Origin: Pseudidiomarina terrestris
GTDB lineage: Bacteria > Pseudomonadota > Gammaproteobacteria > Enterobacterales > Alteromonadaceae
Direction of reading: 5' to 3'
Length of the DNA: 64,000 nucleotides
Assembly: GCF_030466405.1 (NCBI RefSeq)
Contig: NZ_JAGGJF010000003.1
Location: forward strand, 186,001 to 250,000
Both the position numbers and the translations under genes were made by a program. Numbering within the stretch: the first letter of the stretch is position 1; each line of letters starts with the position of its first letter. The notes beneath the pieces were generated by a model. The model ran no database searches. It worked only from the letters and a program-made list of their open reading frames with translations, and was not told the DNA's origin. Below are positions 49,854 through 59,438 of the stretch, in pieces.

Positions 49854-52526
49854 GTGACCATAGGACAACTCGAATGGCAGCATCAATTCCTTGTGTATGG
49901 TCTGCTCCTGGCAATTGTTTGCATTGCGATTGGCTGGTGGATAGGTCATCGCGAGCGTGTCCGCTTGACACGGTTGGTCAATGCCAAATTCCGGACGCTC
50001 GCCTCCTTAGCGCAAAATAAGCCGCTCAACGAAAAGCTCACTGATATCTGTGCGTTGATTGAAGACCAGATTGGCAATGCCATGTGCTCGGTGATGCTGG
50101 TTGATTCTAATAAAGGGGTTTTGAACGCCGCGACTGCGTTGAGCCTGCCAGACGAGTTTACGCAGGCGTTACAAGGCTTACCCATTGCTGATGGTGTAGG
50201 TTCGTGCGGGACCGCAGCGTATCGTAGAATTCCGGTGGTGGTAGAGGATATGACCCGGGATGCCCGCTTTGATGCTTTTAAAGATCTGATTGAGACTCAT
50301 AATCTACGCGCCTGCTGGTCCTATCCGGTCATGTCGCCCACAAATAAGAATGTGATTGGCACCTTTGCGGTGTACTTCAATAAAGCGCGCAAACCCTGTC
50401 TACGTGAGTTAGATCTCATTCAACGTAGTCGCGATTTGGTGGCCTTGGTGATTGACCAGCACAACGACCGCGTTCAGCGTGAGCGTAGCGAGCAACACAA
50501 CCGCTCGCTGTTCAGCTATAACCCGGAAACGGTGTTCACCCTCGACCGTGACGGGAACTTTATGAGTTTAAACCGGGCTGGCTCCGACTTAATTGGCTAC
50601 GACGAACTCGAAGTACTGGGTCAGCACTACGAACTTGTGGTACCTGAGTACGAGCGGGCCAAGACACGGACGCATTTTGAGGTGGCGTTGTCAGGTAAGC
50701 CGCAACGCTATGAAATTAAAATATTCGATCGTAAGGGTGCAATGCACCACCTGGATATCACCAACATGCCGATCATCATTAACGGTGAGATCACCGGCGT
50801 GCATGGTATTGCCAAAGATGTCACTGCGGCAAAACGGAATGAGTCGCAGCTGGCGCTGCTAGAGCGTAGTGTCGAGTCCAGTACCAATGGTCTGATTATC
50901 AGTGATGCCAACACGTCTGGTTACCCCATCATTTATGTGAATCCGGCATTTAAAGAGATCACTGGATATCATGACGACACAAAAATCATCGGACGCAGTT
51001 GCAACTTTTTACAGGGCGAGGGGACAGATCCTGCGGCGGTGCAAAAGATTCGGGAAGGCTTGAACCGACGCGAAGAAGTTCGGGTGACCATTCTTAACTA
51101 TCGCAAAGATGGCACGCCCTTCTGGAACGATCTCATTATATCCCCAGTGCGGGATAGCGGCGAAAAAGTCACTCACTTTATTGGTTTGTTAAGTGATATC
51201 ACCGAGCGTGTCACCCGTCAGGAAGAGCTTGAATACCTTGCCAAACATGATGTGCTCACGCACCTGCCAAACCGCAATGCTCTGGAAGAATGTCTGGCTA
51301 AATGTCTGGCCCAGGACGGTGATGGAGATCCGTGCGAGGTCGCCGTGCTGTTTATTGATCTGGATGGCTTTAAACCTATTAATGACAGTCTCGGCCACGC
51401 CGTTGGCGACCGCATCCTGGTGGAGACTGCTGAACGGCTGAAGGCGCAGATGGCGCCAGAGGACCTACTCGCCCGCTTTGGTGGTGATGAGTTTGTCGCT
51501 GTTGTCACCAGTACCCGCGACCGCGATGCAGTGAGTGGCTTAGCGATGAAATTACTCAATCAGTTCCATCAGCCTTACCGGTTTGATGAACTGGAGGTAT
51601 CGCTTTCGGCAACTATTGGTATCGCTGATAACAGCGCGGTATTTAATCACCCGCTTGAATTGATTCAGCGCGCGGATGTGGCGATGTACGAAGCCAAGCG
51701 CCGCGGCGGTAGTTCGTACCATTGGTATAGCACTGATCTGGATGCCGGGATGCAACATCAGATTGAACTACGTACGCAGTTGCAGGAAGCCATCCAGGCG
51801 GAACAGTTTGAACTCTTTTATCAGCCTATCGTTGACCAACACGGCCAGCCACGTGCCGTGGAGGCATTGATTCGCTGGCGGCATCCGGAAAAGGGCTATA
51901 TCTCACCTGGTGAGTTTATTCCATTGGCGGAGGCTACGGGGCAAATTATTGCGATTGCCGACTGGGTGTTCCGGCAAGCCTGTCACGACACTAAGGCACT
52001 ATTAGGTGCAGGCCTTGAAACTGTCAGTGTGAATTTTTCACCACTGCAGTTTTATCGGGATGACTTTATCCAGGACGTCAAAGACGTGATGACAGAATTT
52101 GGCATTGAGCGCGATCAACTAGTGGTCGAGATCACCGAGAATGTATTTATGCGCGATAGCCATAACATGATTGCCCTGCTGCATAAATTACGCGATCTGG
52201 GACTGGGGCTTTCCATCGACGATTTTGGAACCGGTTTTGCCAGTCTAAGTTATTTGAACCAATTGCCGGTGGATGGCTTAAAGATCGACCAGTCGTTTAT
52301 TCATAATGTTGATAGCACCAAGCGTAACTCTGCAATTACCCGTGGCGTACTGGCGATTGCCAGTGAACTTGATATTCGCACGGTAGCTGAGGGGGTAGAG
52401 ACTGAGGCTGAGCGGGATTACGTGGTCGCGCATGGCTGTAAATTAATGCAAGGTTACCTGTTCTGTCATCCGAAACCTTTAGCCGAGGTCTTGCAGTGGA
52501 TAGAAAAACAGCAAGTGCACGTTTAG
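49854..52526 (+). CDS. GAF-PAS-LOV-GGDEF-EAL blue-light-type c-di-GMP protein
   Basis: GTG start with AAAGGAAGG 3 nt upstream. Layout of the 890 residues: one membrane helix (~12-30), GAF (~45-205), PAS (~218-325), LOV (~340-455), GGDEF (~465-625) and EAL (~635-885). The LOV domain has GRSCNFLQGEGTDP, whose Cys 383 is the FMN-adduct cysteine, plus NYRKDGTPFWN, which contacts FMN. The usual signal glutamine (FIGVQ) is Leu 446 here. GGDEF loop RFGGDEF is intact without RxxD; EAL keeps EALIRW, EITEN, IDDFGTGFASL, LKID and AEGVET. Could be bifunctional. Blue-light control is inferred from the LOV domain. Confidence 0.9.
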   Translation: MTIGQLEWQHQFLVYGLLLAIVCIAIGWWIGHRERVRLTRLVNAKFRTLASLAQNKPLNEKLTDICALIEDQIGNAMCSVMLVDSNKGVLNAATALSLPDEFTQALQGLPIADGVGSCGTAAYRRIPVVVEDMTRDARFDAFKDLIETHNLRACWSYPVMSPTNKNVIGTFAVYFNKARKPCLRELDLIQRSRDLVALVIDQHNDRVQRERSEQHNRSLFSYNPETVFTLDRDGNFMSLNRAGSDLIGYDELEVLGQHYELVVPEYERAKTRTHFEVALSGKPQRYEIKIFDRKGAMHHLDITNMPIIINGEITGVHGIAKDVTAAKRNESQLALLERSVESSTNGLIISDANTSGYPIIYVNPAFKEITGYHDDTKIIGRSCNFLQGEGTDPAAVQKIREGLNRREEVRVTILNYRKDGTPFWNDLIISPVRDSGEKVTHFIGLLSDITERVTRQEELEYLAKHDVLTHLPNRNALEECLAKCLAQDGDGDPCEVAVLFIDLDGFKPINDSLGHAVGDRILVETAERLKAQMAPEDLLARFGGDEFVAVVTSTRDRDAVSGLAMKLLNQFHQPYRFDELEVSLSATIGIADNSAVFNHPLELIQRADVAMYEAKRRGGSSYHWYSTDLDAGMQHQIELRTQLQEAIQAEQFELFYQPIVDQHGQPRAVEALIRWRHPEKGYISPGEFIPLAEATGQIIAIADWVFRQACHDTKALLGAGLETVSVNFSPLQFYRDDFIQDVKDVMTEFGIERDQLVVEITENVFMRDSHNMIALLHKLRDLGLGLSIDDFGTGFASLSYLNQLPVDGLKIDQSFIHNVDSTKRNSAITRGVLAIASELDIRTVAEGVETEAERDYVVAHGCKLMQGYLFCHPKPLAEVLQWIEKQQVHV

Positions 52527-52541
52527 TCGCACTTGCTGTTT
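52506..52541. terminator. Bidirectional terminator hairpin
   Basis: Arms AAACAGCAAGTGC (52506-52518) and GCACTTGCTGTTT (52529-52541), perfect 13 bp with a 10-base loop that contains the stop codon of the LOV protein gene. The A-tract before it gives T residues on the minus strand, so it can stop both convergent transcripts. Confidence 0.72.
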
Positions 52542-52570
52542 ATAGCCGATGGCTGACTTAACCTGATCGT

Positions 52571-54703
52571 TTAGAAACGATAGTCAAAACCGACCGATAC
52601 GGTTTGCGGTTTGTTCGGACGGGCGCCATATGGCAAACGTGAGATAATCACTTGCTCGTCAAACAGGTTCTCAACTTTCAGGAACACGGTGGTCTGTTCA
52701 GACAGCGGATAACGGCTTACCCAGTCTACCGTCAGCAACGAATCAGTAAGTAGCATGGGGTCGTTTTCACGCTTACAGCCCACACTGATGCAAGTTTCAT
52801 CCATGTACTTAACAATCAGATGGTTGTCCCAGCCGTTGTCGTTCAGAAGGCCTAAGCGCGCGCTGAAAATATGCTCCGGAATGTCGGCTAAAGTATCACC
52901 ATCCTGAACGCCGGTTACCGGATTATCTTCACTGATTTCGGCACTGGTGTAGGTATAGTTGAAGCTCGCCGGGATGGTCCATTGACCTTGTTTCCAGGTT
53001 TGTCCTAACTGTACTTCAAGACCTTGTACCAAAGCTTCACCCGTGACGAAGCTGCCAGACGTTGCGCCGTTACTGCAAGGGCTTGCCACGGAGCAGCTTT
53101 CCGCTTGGTTATTAAAGTCGCTGCGGAACACAATGGCTTCAGCAAAGAAGCTGGCCTCATTGTAACGCGCACCGAATTCAAAGTTGCTGCTGGTTTCTGG
53201 TTCGTCAGTTTGCTTGGCGCCACCGCCTAAAGGAGCAAAGCCACGGTGCACACCGGCCAACACTTGTACGTTGTCATTCAGGTCATAAGTAAATGAAACG
53301 CCCGGCAGCCATTCCTGAGTATCACTGCTGCGGAAACTTGGCGTATCGCTGCGGTCCGTGTTGGCGAATTGCTTACGATAGGTATCAACATCTTCGTAGC
53401 GCAAGGTTGCCTGCACTTTGAAGTCCGCCGTCGCTTGCCAGGTGTCTGCAAGCCAGAACGCATTGGCGTCAGCACCTTCAAGGCGGTTATTGCTGCCCGT
53501 GGGTTGCACCGTCTGCTGGTAAACCAGACTGCCGTTGACCTGGTCATAAATCTCAACCGGCTGGAAACGATCCATGCTGTCAGTGTGGTCACGTGCGCCA
53601 AACTCAATATCGTGGTCACCCACCAGAGCATTGAGGCGCAGTTCAAGACCATAAGACTCATACGCACGGTTGTTGTGTTTGTAGTCCAGCCCCGCGTAAT
53701 CCTGCTCACCATGTAAAACAGCGATTGCATCTGCGTCGCCAGCGTTGGCTGCCTCAATCAGACTGCTAGGGCTGCCTTTAAACCAATCGCGCTTGTACTC
53801 ATTGCGATAAGCAATGGCGGTCAGGTTCAGGTTTTCCGTGAGCGTGGCATCATAGGTCAGGGTAAAGCCTGAATGCTGATTGTCCATCTGGTCGATGGCG
53901 GTTAAACCGTAACGACGATTAGGGGTGGCGGCGAAGTCTGCATCGGTCAGTCCAGCATATGTTTCGTTGGAAACCTGCTCTGAGTATTGCATTTTCGCCG
54001 TCAGGCTCTGGTTTACACCCGACCAGCGCAGTTTGATCAGGTAGTCTTCGATGTCGTGACCAGCATCGCGGTTGCTACGGTCAATGGTTTTAAAGCCATC
54101 TGAATCGCGCTGAACGGTGTCAATCAGCCAGCCGAAAGCACCTGAAGTGCCGCCATAGTAGGCATGGATATCACGGCTGTTGTTTTCACCCATACGCAGG
54201 GTGATCTGGCCTTGTGGCTGCTGTGGAATTGGTGTGGTCAGTAAGTTGATGACACCACCGGTCGTTTGCGGGCCGTAGCGTAACAAAGGCGCGCCTTTCA
54301 GTACTTCGATGCTATGCATCCGATAGGCTTCAGGGAAATAATACGCTGCTGGGTTCGAATAAGGAGCTGGCGCAATCATGACGCCATCTTCGAGCAAAGT
54401 CACTTTGCTCGAGCGACCGCCTGCTGCCGCGCGAATACCAATGTTTGGACGTAAGCCCTGGCCATCTTCTTCGCGGATATAGACACCCGGAACGGTTTTC
54501 AGAAGCTGATTAATGTCGGCATTGACTTCCACATTCAGCTGTTCAGGCGTGACGACAGCACCGGATCCGGCGACAGTTTTGGCATCTTCAGCGGAACCGA
54601 TGATTTTAATGACCTCGGTAGCATCCGGTGTCTCTGTTGCTGCCAGACTTGCTGGAGTGGTGAGAGCTAACGCCAGCGCGCTGGCGATCATGGAATAACG
54701 CAT
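52571..54703 (-). CDS. TonB-dependent receptor, FecA-like
   Basis: ATG at 54703 (MRYSMIASALALAL) with GGGGGAA upstream; the frame back to 54733 is ignored. Signal peptide to ~residue 21, plug with GVYIREEDGQGLRPNIGIRA, then IEVLKGAPLLRYGPQTTGG, and a barrel ending VSVGFDYRF with terminal Phe. The plug resembles FecA-type ferric-dicitrate receptors. About 710 residues, no regulatory N-terminal domain. Confidence 0.93.
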   Translation of the reverse strand: MRYSMIASALALALTTPASLAATETPDATEVIKIIGSAEDAKTVAGSGAVVTPEQLNVEVNADINQLLKTVPGVYIREEDGQGLRPNIGIRAAAGGRSSKVTLLEDGVMIAPAPYSNPAAYYFPEAYRMHSIEVLKGAPLLRYGPQTTGGVINLLTTPIPQQPQGQITLRMGENNSRDIHAYYGGTSGAFGWLIDTVQRDSDGFKTIDRSNRDAGHDIEDYLIKLRWSGVNQSLTAKMQYSEQVSNETYAGLTDADFAATPNRRYGLTAIDQMDNQHSGFTLTYDATLTENLNLTAIAYRNEYKRDWFKGSPSSLIEAANAGDADAIAVLHGEQDYAGLDYKHNNRAYESYGLELRLNALVGDHDIEFGARDHTDSMDRFQPVEIYDQVNGSLVYQQTVQPTGSNNRLEGADANAFWLADTWQATADFKVQATLRYEDVDTYRKQFANTDRSDTPSFRSSDTQEWLPGVSFTYDLNDNVQVLAGVHRGFAPLGGGAKQTDEPETSSNFEFGARYNEASFFAEAIVFRSDFNNQAESCSVASPCSNGATSGSFVTGEALVQGLEVQLGQTWKQGQWTIPASFNYTYTSAEISEDNPVTGVQDGDTLADIPEHIFSARLGLLNDNGWDNHLIVKYMDETCISVGCKRENDPMLLTDSLLTVDWVSRYPLSEQTTVFLKVENLFDEQVIISRLPYGARPNKPQTVSVGFDYRF

Positions 54704-54761
54704 ATTTCCCCCAAAAGTTATTATTAAGAACAATTTGCGGGGCAGTATAAATAAAAACTAT

Positions 54762-54785
54762 TCGCATTTGCAATAGCAAATGCGA
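54762..54785 (-). promoter_or_regulatory. Palindromic Fur-like operator upstream of FecA-like receptor
   Basis: Perfect 10-bp inverted repeat TCGCATTTGC-AATA-GCAAATGCGA, 59 bases before the receptor start. The GAAT/ATTC-containing flanks resemble the Fur-type element before the other receptor (39882-39896). It could also be a transcript hairpin from the gene beyond. Confidence 0.5.
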
Positions 54786-54817
54786 GTTATTCCCATTTAG
54801 GTAGAGTGTAGCCAGCT

Positions 54818-56107
54818 TTAAATGACGAAAAGGTTACGGTACATGCGCTCTGCGTAGTCATCTGTCATGCCGGCGATGTAATCGCAAAGTATGCGATCGG
54901 CAGCCGACTGTCCCTGTTTACTATAGGCTGCTTGCCAGCGGGCACGCGTATTGTGGGGTAGCAATCGCATAGGTTCCGTATGAAATGCAGTGAACAGGTT
55001 TAACAGCATGTTTTGACTGCGGTAGCGCAGTTGCTGAATGGCGGGCTGATTAATGACGTGTTCAAAGACAACCGCTTTCAAACTGTCTAACAAATACCTT
55101 TCAGCCTCAGGCAGGCAGGCGTTGAAACGTACCAGCGGCTCTTCGGCATCAGCGAGGACTTCGGTGATATGCACCTTGGTCACAAAAATATTTACCAGCG
55201 CGCCAATGGCGTCTTTACGGACACTGTGTTCATTCGAAAACAGCTGACGACCGAGTTGCTGCATCAGGTTGGCGAGCTCGGGATTGAGGTTCGCCACAAC
55301 TTCATCAAGATGGGTATGCCACTGACTTTCGGATAAGGTTCCGGTGACCACGGCATCTTCAAGGTCGTGCACACCGTAGGCAATATCATCGGCAAGCTCC
55401 ATCAGTGATGCGTCAAGGCTCTTATGCTTAGACTTCTGCCATGGGCTTTGCGCCAGGGTGTCAAGGGCCTGGAACTGTTCACGGTCGGTGTCGGAGAGAG
55501 GCTCCAGCACCCAGTCCAGCAGATCACTGTCACAGGCAAACAGAGCTTTCGCCGGTCGCCACTGAGCAAGGCTGCCCGGTGGCTCGGAGCTTGCTGGAAC
55601 GGGCAGCTCTGGCATCAGCACGGGGTATTTGAGTAAGCCAAGTAAGGTTCGGCGGGTCAGATCCATGCCATGATCGGGATGGTAAGCCTCAAGTTTACCG
55701 ACAATACGAAAGGTCTGGCCGTTGCCTTCGAAGCCGCCCGAGGGCAGCATCTTAAAGTTCAGTGCGGTTTCGCCACCATGACCAAACGGCGGGTGACCGA
55801 TATCATGGGCAAGGCACAAGGTCTCCATAAGGTTTAAGTCAGGCAACATCGCCACTTCAGACTCAGAGCCAACATGGCTTAGCTGGTTAATCAGCGAGGC
55901 ACCGATTTGCGCGGCTTCCAGGGAGTGGGTTAAGCGCGTGCGGTAAAAATCGTTCTCACCCACGTTCATGATCTGAGTTTTTGACTGCAGCCGGCGAAAA
56001 GCCGCGGAGTGGAGCACGCGGGCCCGGTCACGTTGCCATGGGGTACGGCGATCGCCAGGGCGCTGAGTCGAAGGGCCTGAGCGGCGTGCTTGCCAGTGTG
56101 CAGTCAT
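54818..56107 (-). CDS. dgt: dGTP triphosphohydrolase-like HD-domain protein
   Basis: 429 residues. HD-domain metal site: RLTHSLEAAQIG near residue 60, then LAHDIGHPPFGHGGE near 112, and a later DDIAYGVHDLEDA helix. Dgt-type enzymes cleave dNTPs to deoxynucleoside and triphosphate and so limit dNTP pools. N-terminal RDRARVLHSAAFRRLQSKTQI is typical. Length fits the short (non-E. coli) class. It is divergent from the permease gene. Confidence 0.93.
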   Translation of the reverse strand: MTAHWQARRSGPSTQRPGDRRTPWQRDRARVLHSAAFRRLQSKTQIMNVGENDFYRTRLTHSLEAAQIGASLINQLSHVGSESEVAMLPDLNLMETLCLAHDIGHPPFGHGGETALNFKMLPSGGFEGNGQTFRIVGKLEAYHPDHGMDLTRRTLLGLLKYPVLMPELPVPASSEPPGSLAQWRPAKALFACDSDLLDWVLEPLSDTDREQFQALDTLAQSPWQKSKHKSLDASLMELADDIAYGVHDLEDAVVTGTLSESQWHTHLDEVVANLNPELANLMQQLGRQLFSNEHSVRKDAIGALVNIFVTKVHITEVLADAEEPLVRFNACLPEAERYLLDSLKAVVFEHVINQPAIQQLRYRSQNMLLNLFTAFHTEPMRLLPHNTRARWQAAYSKQGQSAADRILCDYIAGMTDDYAERMYRNLFVI

Positions 56108-56193
56108 AGTCTGTCCTTTCCTGATTGAGCGGGTGAATCGAACCGCTTTAGTATGCTATGTTTGAGACCAGATACCAACTAGGGAGCTGCAAT

Positions 56194-57432
56194 ATGGGAG
56201 ATTTTGTGCAGGGGTGGGAAGATGCTGCCACCACGAGCCTCGGCTTTTTCTGGATGGCGTTGTGGGCATTCGTGCTGGGCTATTTTCTCAGCAGCATCAT
56301 CCAGGTTCTCATCACCCGGCGGCAAATGCGTGCGGTTATGGGCAACGATGGTGCAAAGTCGCTGGCCCTTGGCACCTTCTTTGGCTTTATCTCCAGCTCC
56401 TGTAGCTTCGCAGCACTGGCCACCACCCGGGCGCTTTTTAACAAAGGTGCCGCCTTCACAGCTTCCATGGCGTTCTTACTGGCGTCCACCAATCTGGTGA
56501 TTGAGCTGGGTTTTGTCATTGCGGTTTTTCTCAGCTGGCAATTCGTCCTGGGCGAATACCTCGGCGGCGTTCTATTAATTCTTTCAGCCTGGGCCTTTGT
56601 TAAACTCACACGCCCGACACAACTCATTAAGCAAGCCCGGGATGGCGATGCCGAGGATGGCGATGACAAAGGCTATGACCTGCGGCATTGGGCTGACCTA
56701 GGCGATCCAGAGCTCTGGCAGATGGTGTCAAAGCGCTTCGTAATGGAATGGCAGATGGTCTGGAAAGATGTCCTGATCGGGTTCACCGTCGCCGGCTTGA
56801 TTTCCTCATTTGTACCCTCTGAGTTCTTCGCCTGGCTGTTTCAGGGCGCAGGTGCGAGCGGGGGCGATTTAAGTTTTTGGCAAGTACTGCAGCAAACCGT
56901 GATTGGCCCTGTTGCCGCATTTTTCACTTTTATTGGCTCCATGGGGAATATTCCGCTGGCGGCGGTACTTTTTGGCGAAGGAGTGGCCTTTGCCGGCGTC
57001 ATGGCCTTTATATTCTCAGATTTAGTGGTATTGCCGGTACTGCGCATTAATGCCCAGTACTATGGCTGGAAAATGGCGCTCTACATCACCGCTATGCTGT
57101 TCACCTGTTTAGTGGTGACCTCTTTGCTCATGCATTACGGCTTATTCGCTTTTGACTTGCTACCCAGCAATGAGGGAGTGCGTGCCATCAGTGAACGCGA
57201 TCACTTTCAGTTGAATTACGGCTTTGTGCTGAATTGTATCGCCTTGGGACTCTCAGTGGTTTTGGTGTACTTTTTTCGCCGTAAGCAACGCCAACAGCAA
57301 CAACACGAGCATCATGATCACGACCATTCGCACGACCATGGCAGTAGCTCCTGGACCGAGCGTCTGATGCTCACGCTGTCATTTGCGGCAATACTCTGGC
57401 TGGTCGGCGGAGCTTTACTGGCAATGACTTAA
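56194..57432 (+). CDS. DUF318/ArsP-like permease with His-rich C-terminal segment
   Basis: ATG at 56194 (MGDFVQGWEDA) has AGGGAG upstream and is preferred to 56158. 412 residues, about eight membrane helices. SSSCSFAALATTRALFNKGA near residue 68 and the repeat motif GSMGNIPLAAVLFGEG fit the DUF318 permeases, which include the organoarsenical exporter ArsP. A cytoplasmic or periplasmic loop near residue 385 has HEHHDHDHSHDHG, a metal-binding stretch. Substrate unknown; a metal or organometal is plausible. Convergent 4-nt overlap with the methyltransferase. Confidence 0.85.
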   Translation: MGDFVQGWEDAATTSLGFFWMALWAFVLGYFLSSIIQVLITRRQMRAVMGNDGAKSLALGTFFGFISSSCSFAALATTRALFNKGAAFTASMAFLLASTNLVIELGFVIAVFLSWQFVLGEYLGGVLLILSAWAFVKLTRPTQLIKQARDGDAEDGDDKGYDLRHWADLGDPELWQMVSKRFVMEWQMVWKDVLIGFTVAGLISSFVPSEFFAWLFQGAGASGGDLSFWQVLQQTVIGPVAAFFTFIGSMGNIPLAAVLFGEGVAFAGVMAFIFSDLVVLPVLRINAQYYGWKMALYITAMLFTCLVVTSLLMHYGLFAFDLLPSNEGVRAISERDHFQLNYGFVLNCIALGLSVVLVYFFRRKQRQQQQHEHHDHDHSHDHGSSSWTERLMLTLSFAAILWLVGGALLAMT

Positions 57433-58079
57433 GCGGGCTTGCGCAGCAGTACCACGTCCTGCTGGTCGTACTCGATTTCAAGTTGCCAGTGCGCTGCCAG
57501 CCAGCGGAAGCTGTCGGCGTGAAAGAAGCTGATATGGGTGGGGTCATTGCGATACGACCAACCTTTGAACTGCTCAAGGTTGTGCCAACGCTTGGTCATC
57601 AGTGCTAACAAGCCGCCTGGCCGTAAACATGCGCTGAGTTGCGCCAGAATGACTGCCGGCTCGGCGAGATGCTCAATGACTTCGGTACAGGTAATGAAAT
57701 CGTAGGTTTTGCGCAGACGTTCCGGATAGGGTGCATAGTAGATATCATAGGTGGTGCAAGGGAAGCCGGCGCTGTTTAGCATTGACGCCAGCGCCGGGCC
57801 GGGGCCACAGCCGAAATCCAGACCCTTGGCGCCAGGCTGCAGACGCGGTTGCAGCGGCGTCAGGCAGCGCGCCAGGAACCGTCGGTAGCCTGGATCATCG
57901 GGGTCGTTTTCGTGTAGGTCATAAATCGCTTTTTCTTCGCTGGGGCTCAGCCGTTGGGCTGGCGCGACCTGAATTAATTGGCAGCTGCGGCAACGCCAGA
58001 ATTCGCGTCCGCTTAATAAACCACGACGTTGACAGTAAAACAATTCATGTTGCGCCGCGCCGCAAAGTCCGCACTCCAC
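57429..58079 (-). CDS. Class I methyltransferase with N-terminal zinc ribbon
   Basis: Starts GTG at 58079, 2 bases after the preceding gene stop, so the two are coupled. Residues 1-40 hold CGLC and CRSC, a zinc ribbon; then SAM motif LDFGCGPGPALASML near residue 89, post-motif CTEVIEHLAEP and LRPGGLLALMT. Similar to methyltransferases with zinc ribbons (YeaB-like/DUF) of unknown substrate. 216 residues. Confidence 0.88.
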   Translation of the reverse strand: MECGLCGAAQHELFYCQRRGLLSGREFWRCRSCQLIQVAPAQRLSPSEEKAIYDLHENDPDDPGYRRFLARCLTPLQPRLQPGAKGLDFGCGPGPALASMLNSAGFPCTTYDIYYAPYPERLRKTYDFITCTEVIEHLAEPAVILAQLSACLRPGGLLALMTKRWHNLEQFKGWSYRNDPTHISFFHADSFRWLAAHWQLEIEYDQQDVVLLRKPA

Positions 58080-58081
58080 GT

Positions 58082-59383
58082 TTAGTTCTCGCTCGCTTTA
58101 CCATCTTCGCACTCTGCAATGCGCACCCGGTCCCGTCCGTCAGTTTTCGCCTGATACATCGCACGATCCGCGCAGCGCAGGATATCGCCGGATTGCTCAG
58201 CATGGGCGGGGTAAATGGCGATGCCCAGACTTGCAGTAATTTGCAACTTTAGCTTCTCGATGGCAAAGGGTTTGGCCAGCTCTTCACGAATGCGTTCGGC
58301 AATGCTCGTCGCAACCTGGTGAGCTATCTCAACAGTGGGCAGGTCATTGGCGAGTACGAGAAACTCATCGCCGCCGGTACGACAGGCGACGTCAGTGTCG
58401 CGCAGACAGGATTTGATACGCCGGGCGACATGAATGAGCAGTTGGTCGCCAACACTATGCCCATAGGTATCGTTGACAGGCTTAAAGTAGTCCAAATCAA
58501 CGAATAATACTGCAAGCGAGCGGTTTTGCTGGCTCGACAGCGCTAAGCTGCGCTCGAACAGTTCATAAAAGTAGGCCCGGTTGGGCAGGTTCGTCAGCAT
58601 ATCATGGCGCGCCATGCGGGCAATCTTTTCCCGTTGCCGGCGCTGTTCGGTGATTTCACGGGCAATGCCCAGCAAATGAGGTTGCTGGCAACTGTTGTCC
58701 TGAATACAGGAAGCGCGGCAAGTGTACCAGCGCCAGGCACCGTTAGCGTGGCGTACACGGAACTCGATGTCCTTGACCTCCTCAGCACCACTGATCACGG
58801 CCTGGATATAGGCATTGCAGGCGGGAATATCATCGTCATGGACGATTTCTTCGAAGGACTGGTTGATGGATTCGTCTATCGCGTAGCCGAGCTTGTCCTG
58901 CCAGTTGGGTGATAAGTAGCCCAGGATGCCGTTGGCGTCGACGGTAAAAATAATATCGTTGGCCTGCTCGACTAAGGTGCGAAAGCGTTGCTCGCTGGCG
59001 ATAAGTTCACTCTCCAGGCGACGCCGCTCGCTATCTTCGACTAGATAGCCGGTCCAGACCAGAGTGCCATCCGCCAACTGTTCGCCGTGATTGAACGCGT
59101 TCAGCCAGAGCTCATTATTGCCTGGACGAAGCAGGCGAAAGTGATAATGCCAGTCAATGCCGCGCTCGGCCGATGAAATCCCGGCCTCAGTCACATCGCG
59201 GTAGTCGTCAGGGTGGATGGCGCTGAGCAGATCGGAGGCGTCCTGCAGTAGCTGTTGGTGCGAAAACCCCAGCAGCGATTCAACCCATGGGCTGATATAG
59301 GCAAAGTGGCACTGCCCCGCCGGGTTACGCATCAGCTGATAGGTGACGCCTGGCATTTTCTCAAGAAGACTGTTTACGTCCAT
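58082..59383 (-). CDS. PAS-PAS-GGDEF diguanylate cyclase
   Basis: ATG at 59383 is preferred to TTG at 59389. 433 residues, no membrane helix: PAS (~12-125), PAS with PAC (~135-250), GGDEF (~265-425). The active loop is TGGDEF and the inhibitory RDTD sits five residues before it, so an active, product-inhibited cyclase. VDLDYFKPVND and YGHSVGD are intact. Cytosolic, presumably regulated by a small ligand or redox cofactor in a PAS domain. Next to the c-di-GMP-binding YajQ. Confidence 0.94.
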   Translation of the reverse strand: MDVNSLLEKMPGVTYQLMRNPAGQCHFAYISPWVESLLGFSHQQLLQDASDLLSAIHPDDYRDVTEAGISSAERGIDWHYHFRLLRPGNNELWLNAFNHGEQLADGTLVWTGYLVEDSERRRLESELIASEQRFRTLVEQANDIIFTVDANGILGYLSPNWQDKLGYAIDESINQSFEEIVHDDDIPACNAYIQAVISGAEEVKDIEFRVRHANGAWRWYTCRASCIQDNSCQQPHLLGIAREITEQRRQREKIARMARHDMLTNLPNRAYFYELFERSLALSSQQNRSLAVLFVDLDYFKPVNDTYGHSVGDQLLIHVARRIKSCLRDTDVACRTGGDEFLVLANDLPTVEIAHQVATSIAERIREELAKPFAIEKLKLQITASLGIAIYPAHAEQSGDILRCADRAMYQAKTDGRDRVRIAECEDGKASEN

Positions 59384-59438
59384 TCTCAACTCACTGCTGC
59401 GGGGCTCTACTAATATTCTATTAGCACTCTATTAAGTA

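Noticed and set aside
49854-52526. A simple PAS-GGDEF-EAL protein.
   Set aside because: The second PAS contains GRSCNFLQG and NYRKDGTPFWN, which mark a LOV domain.
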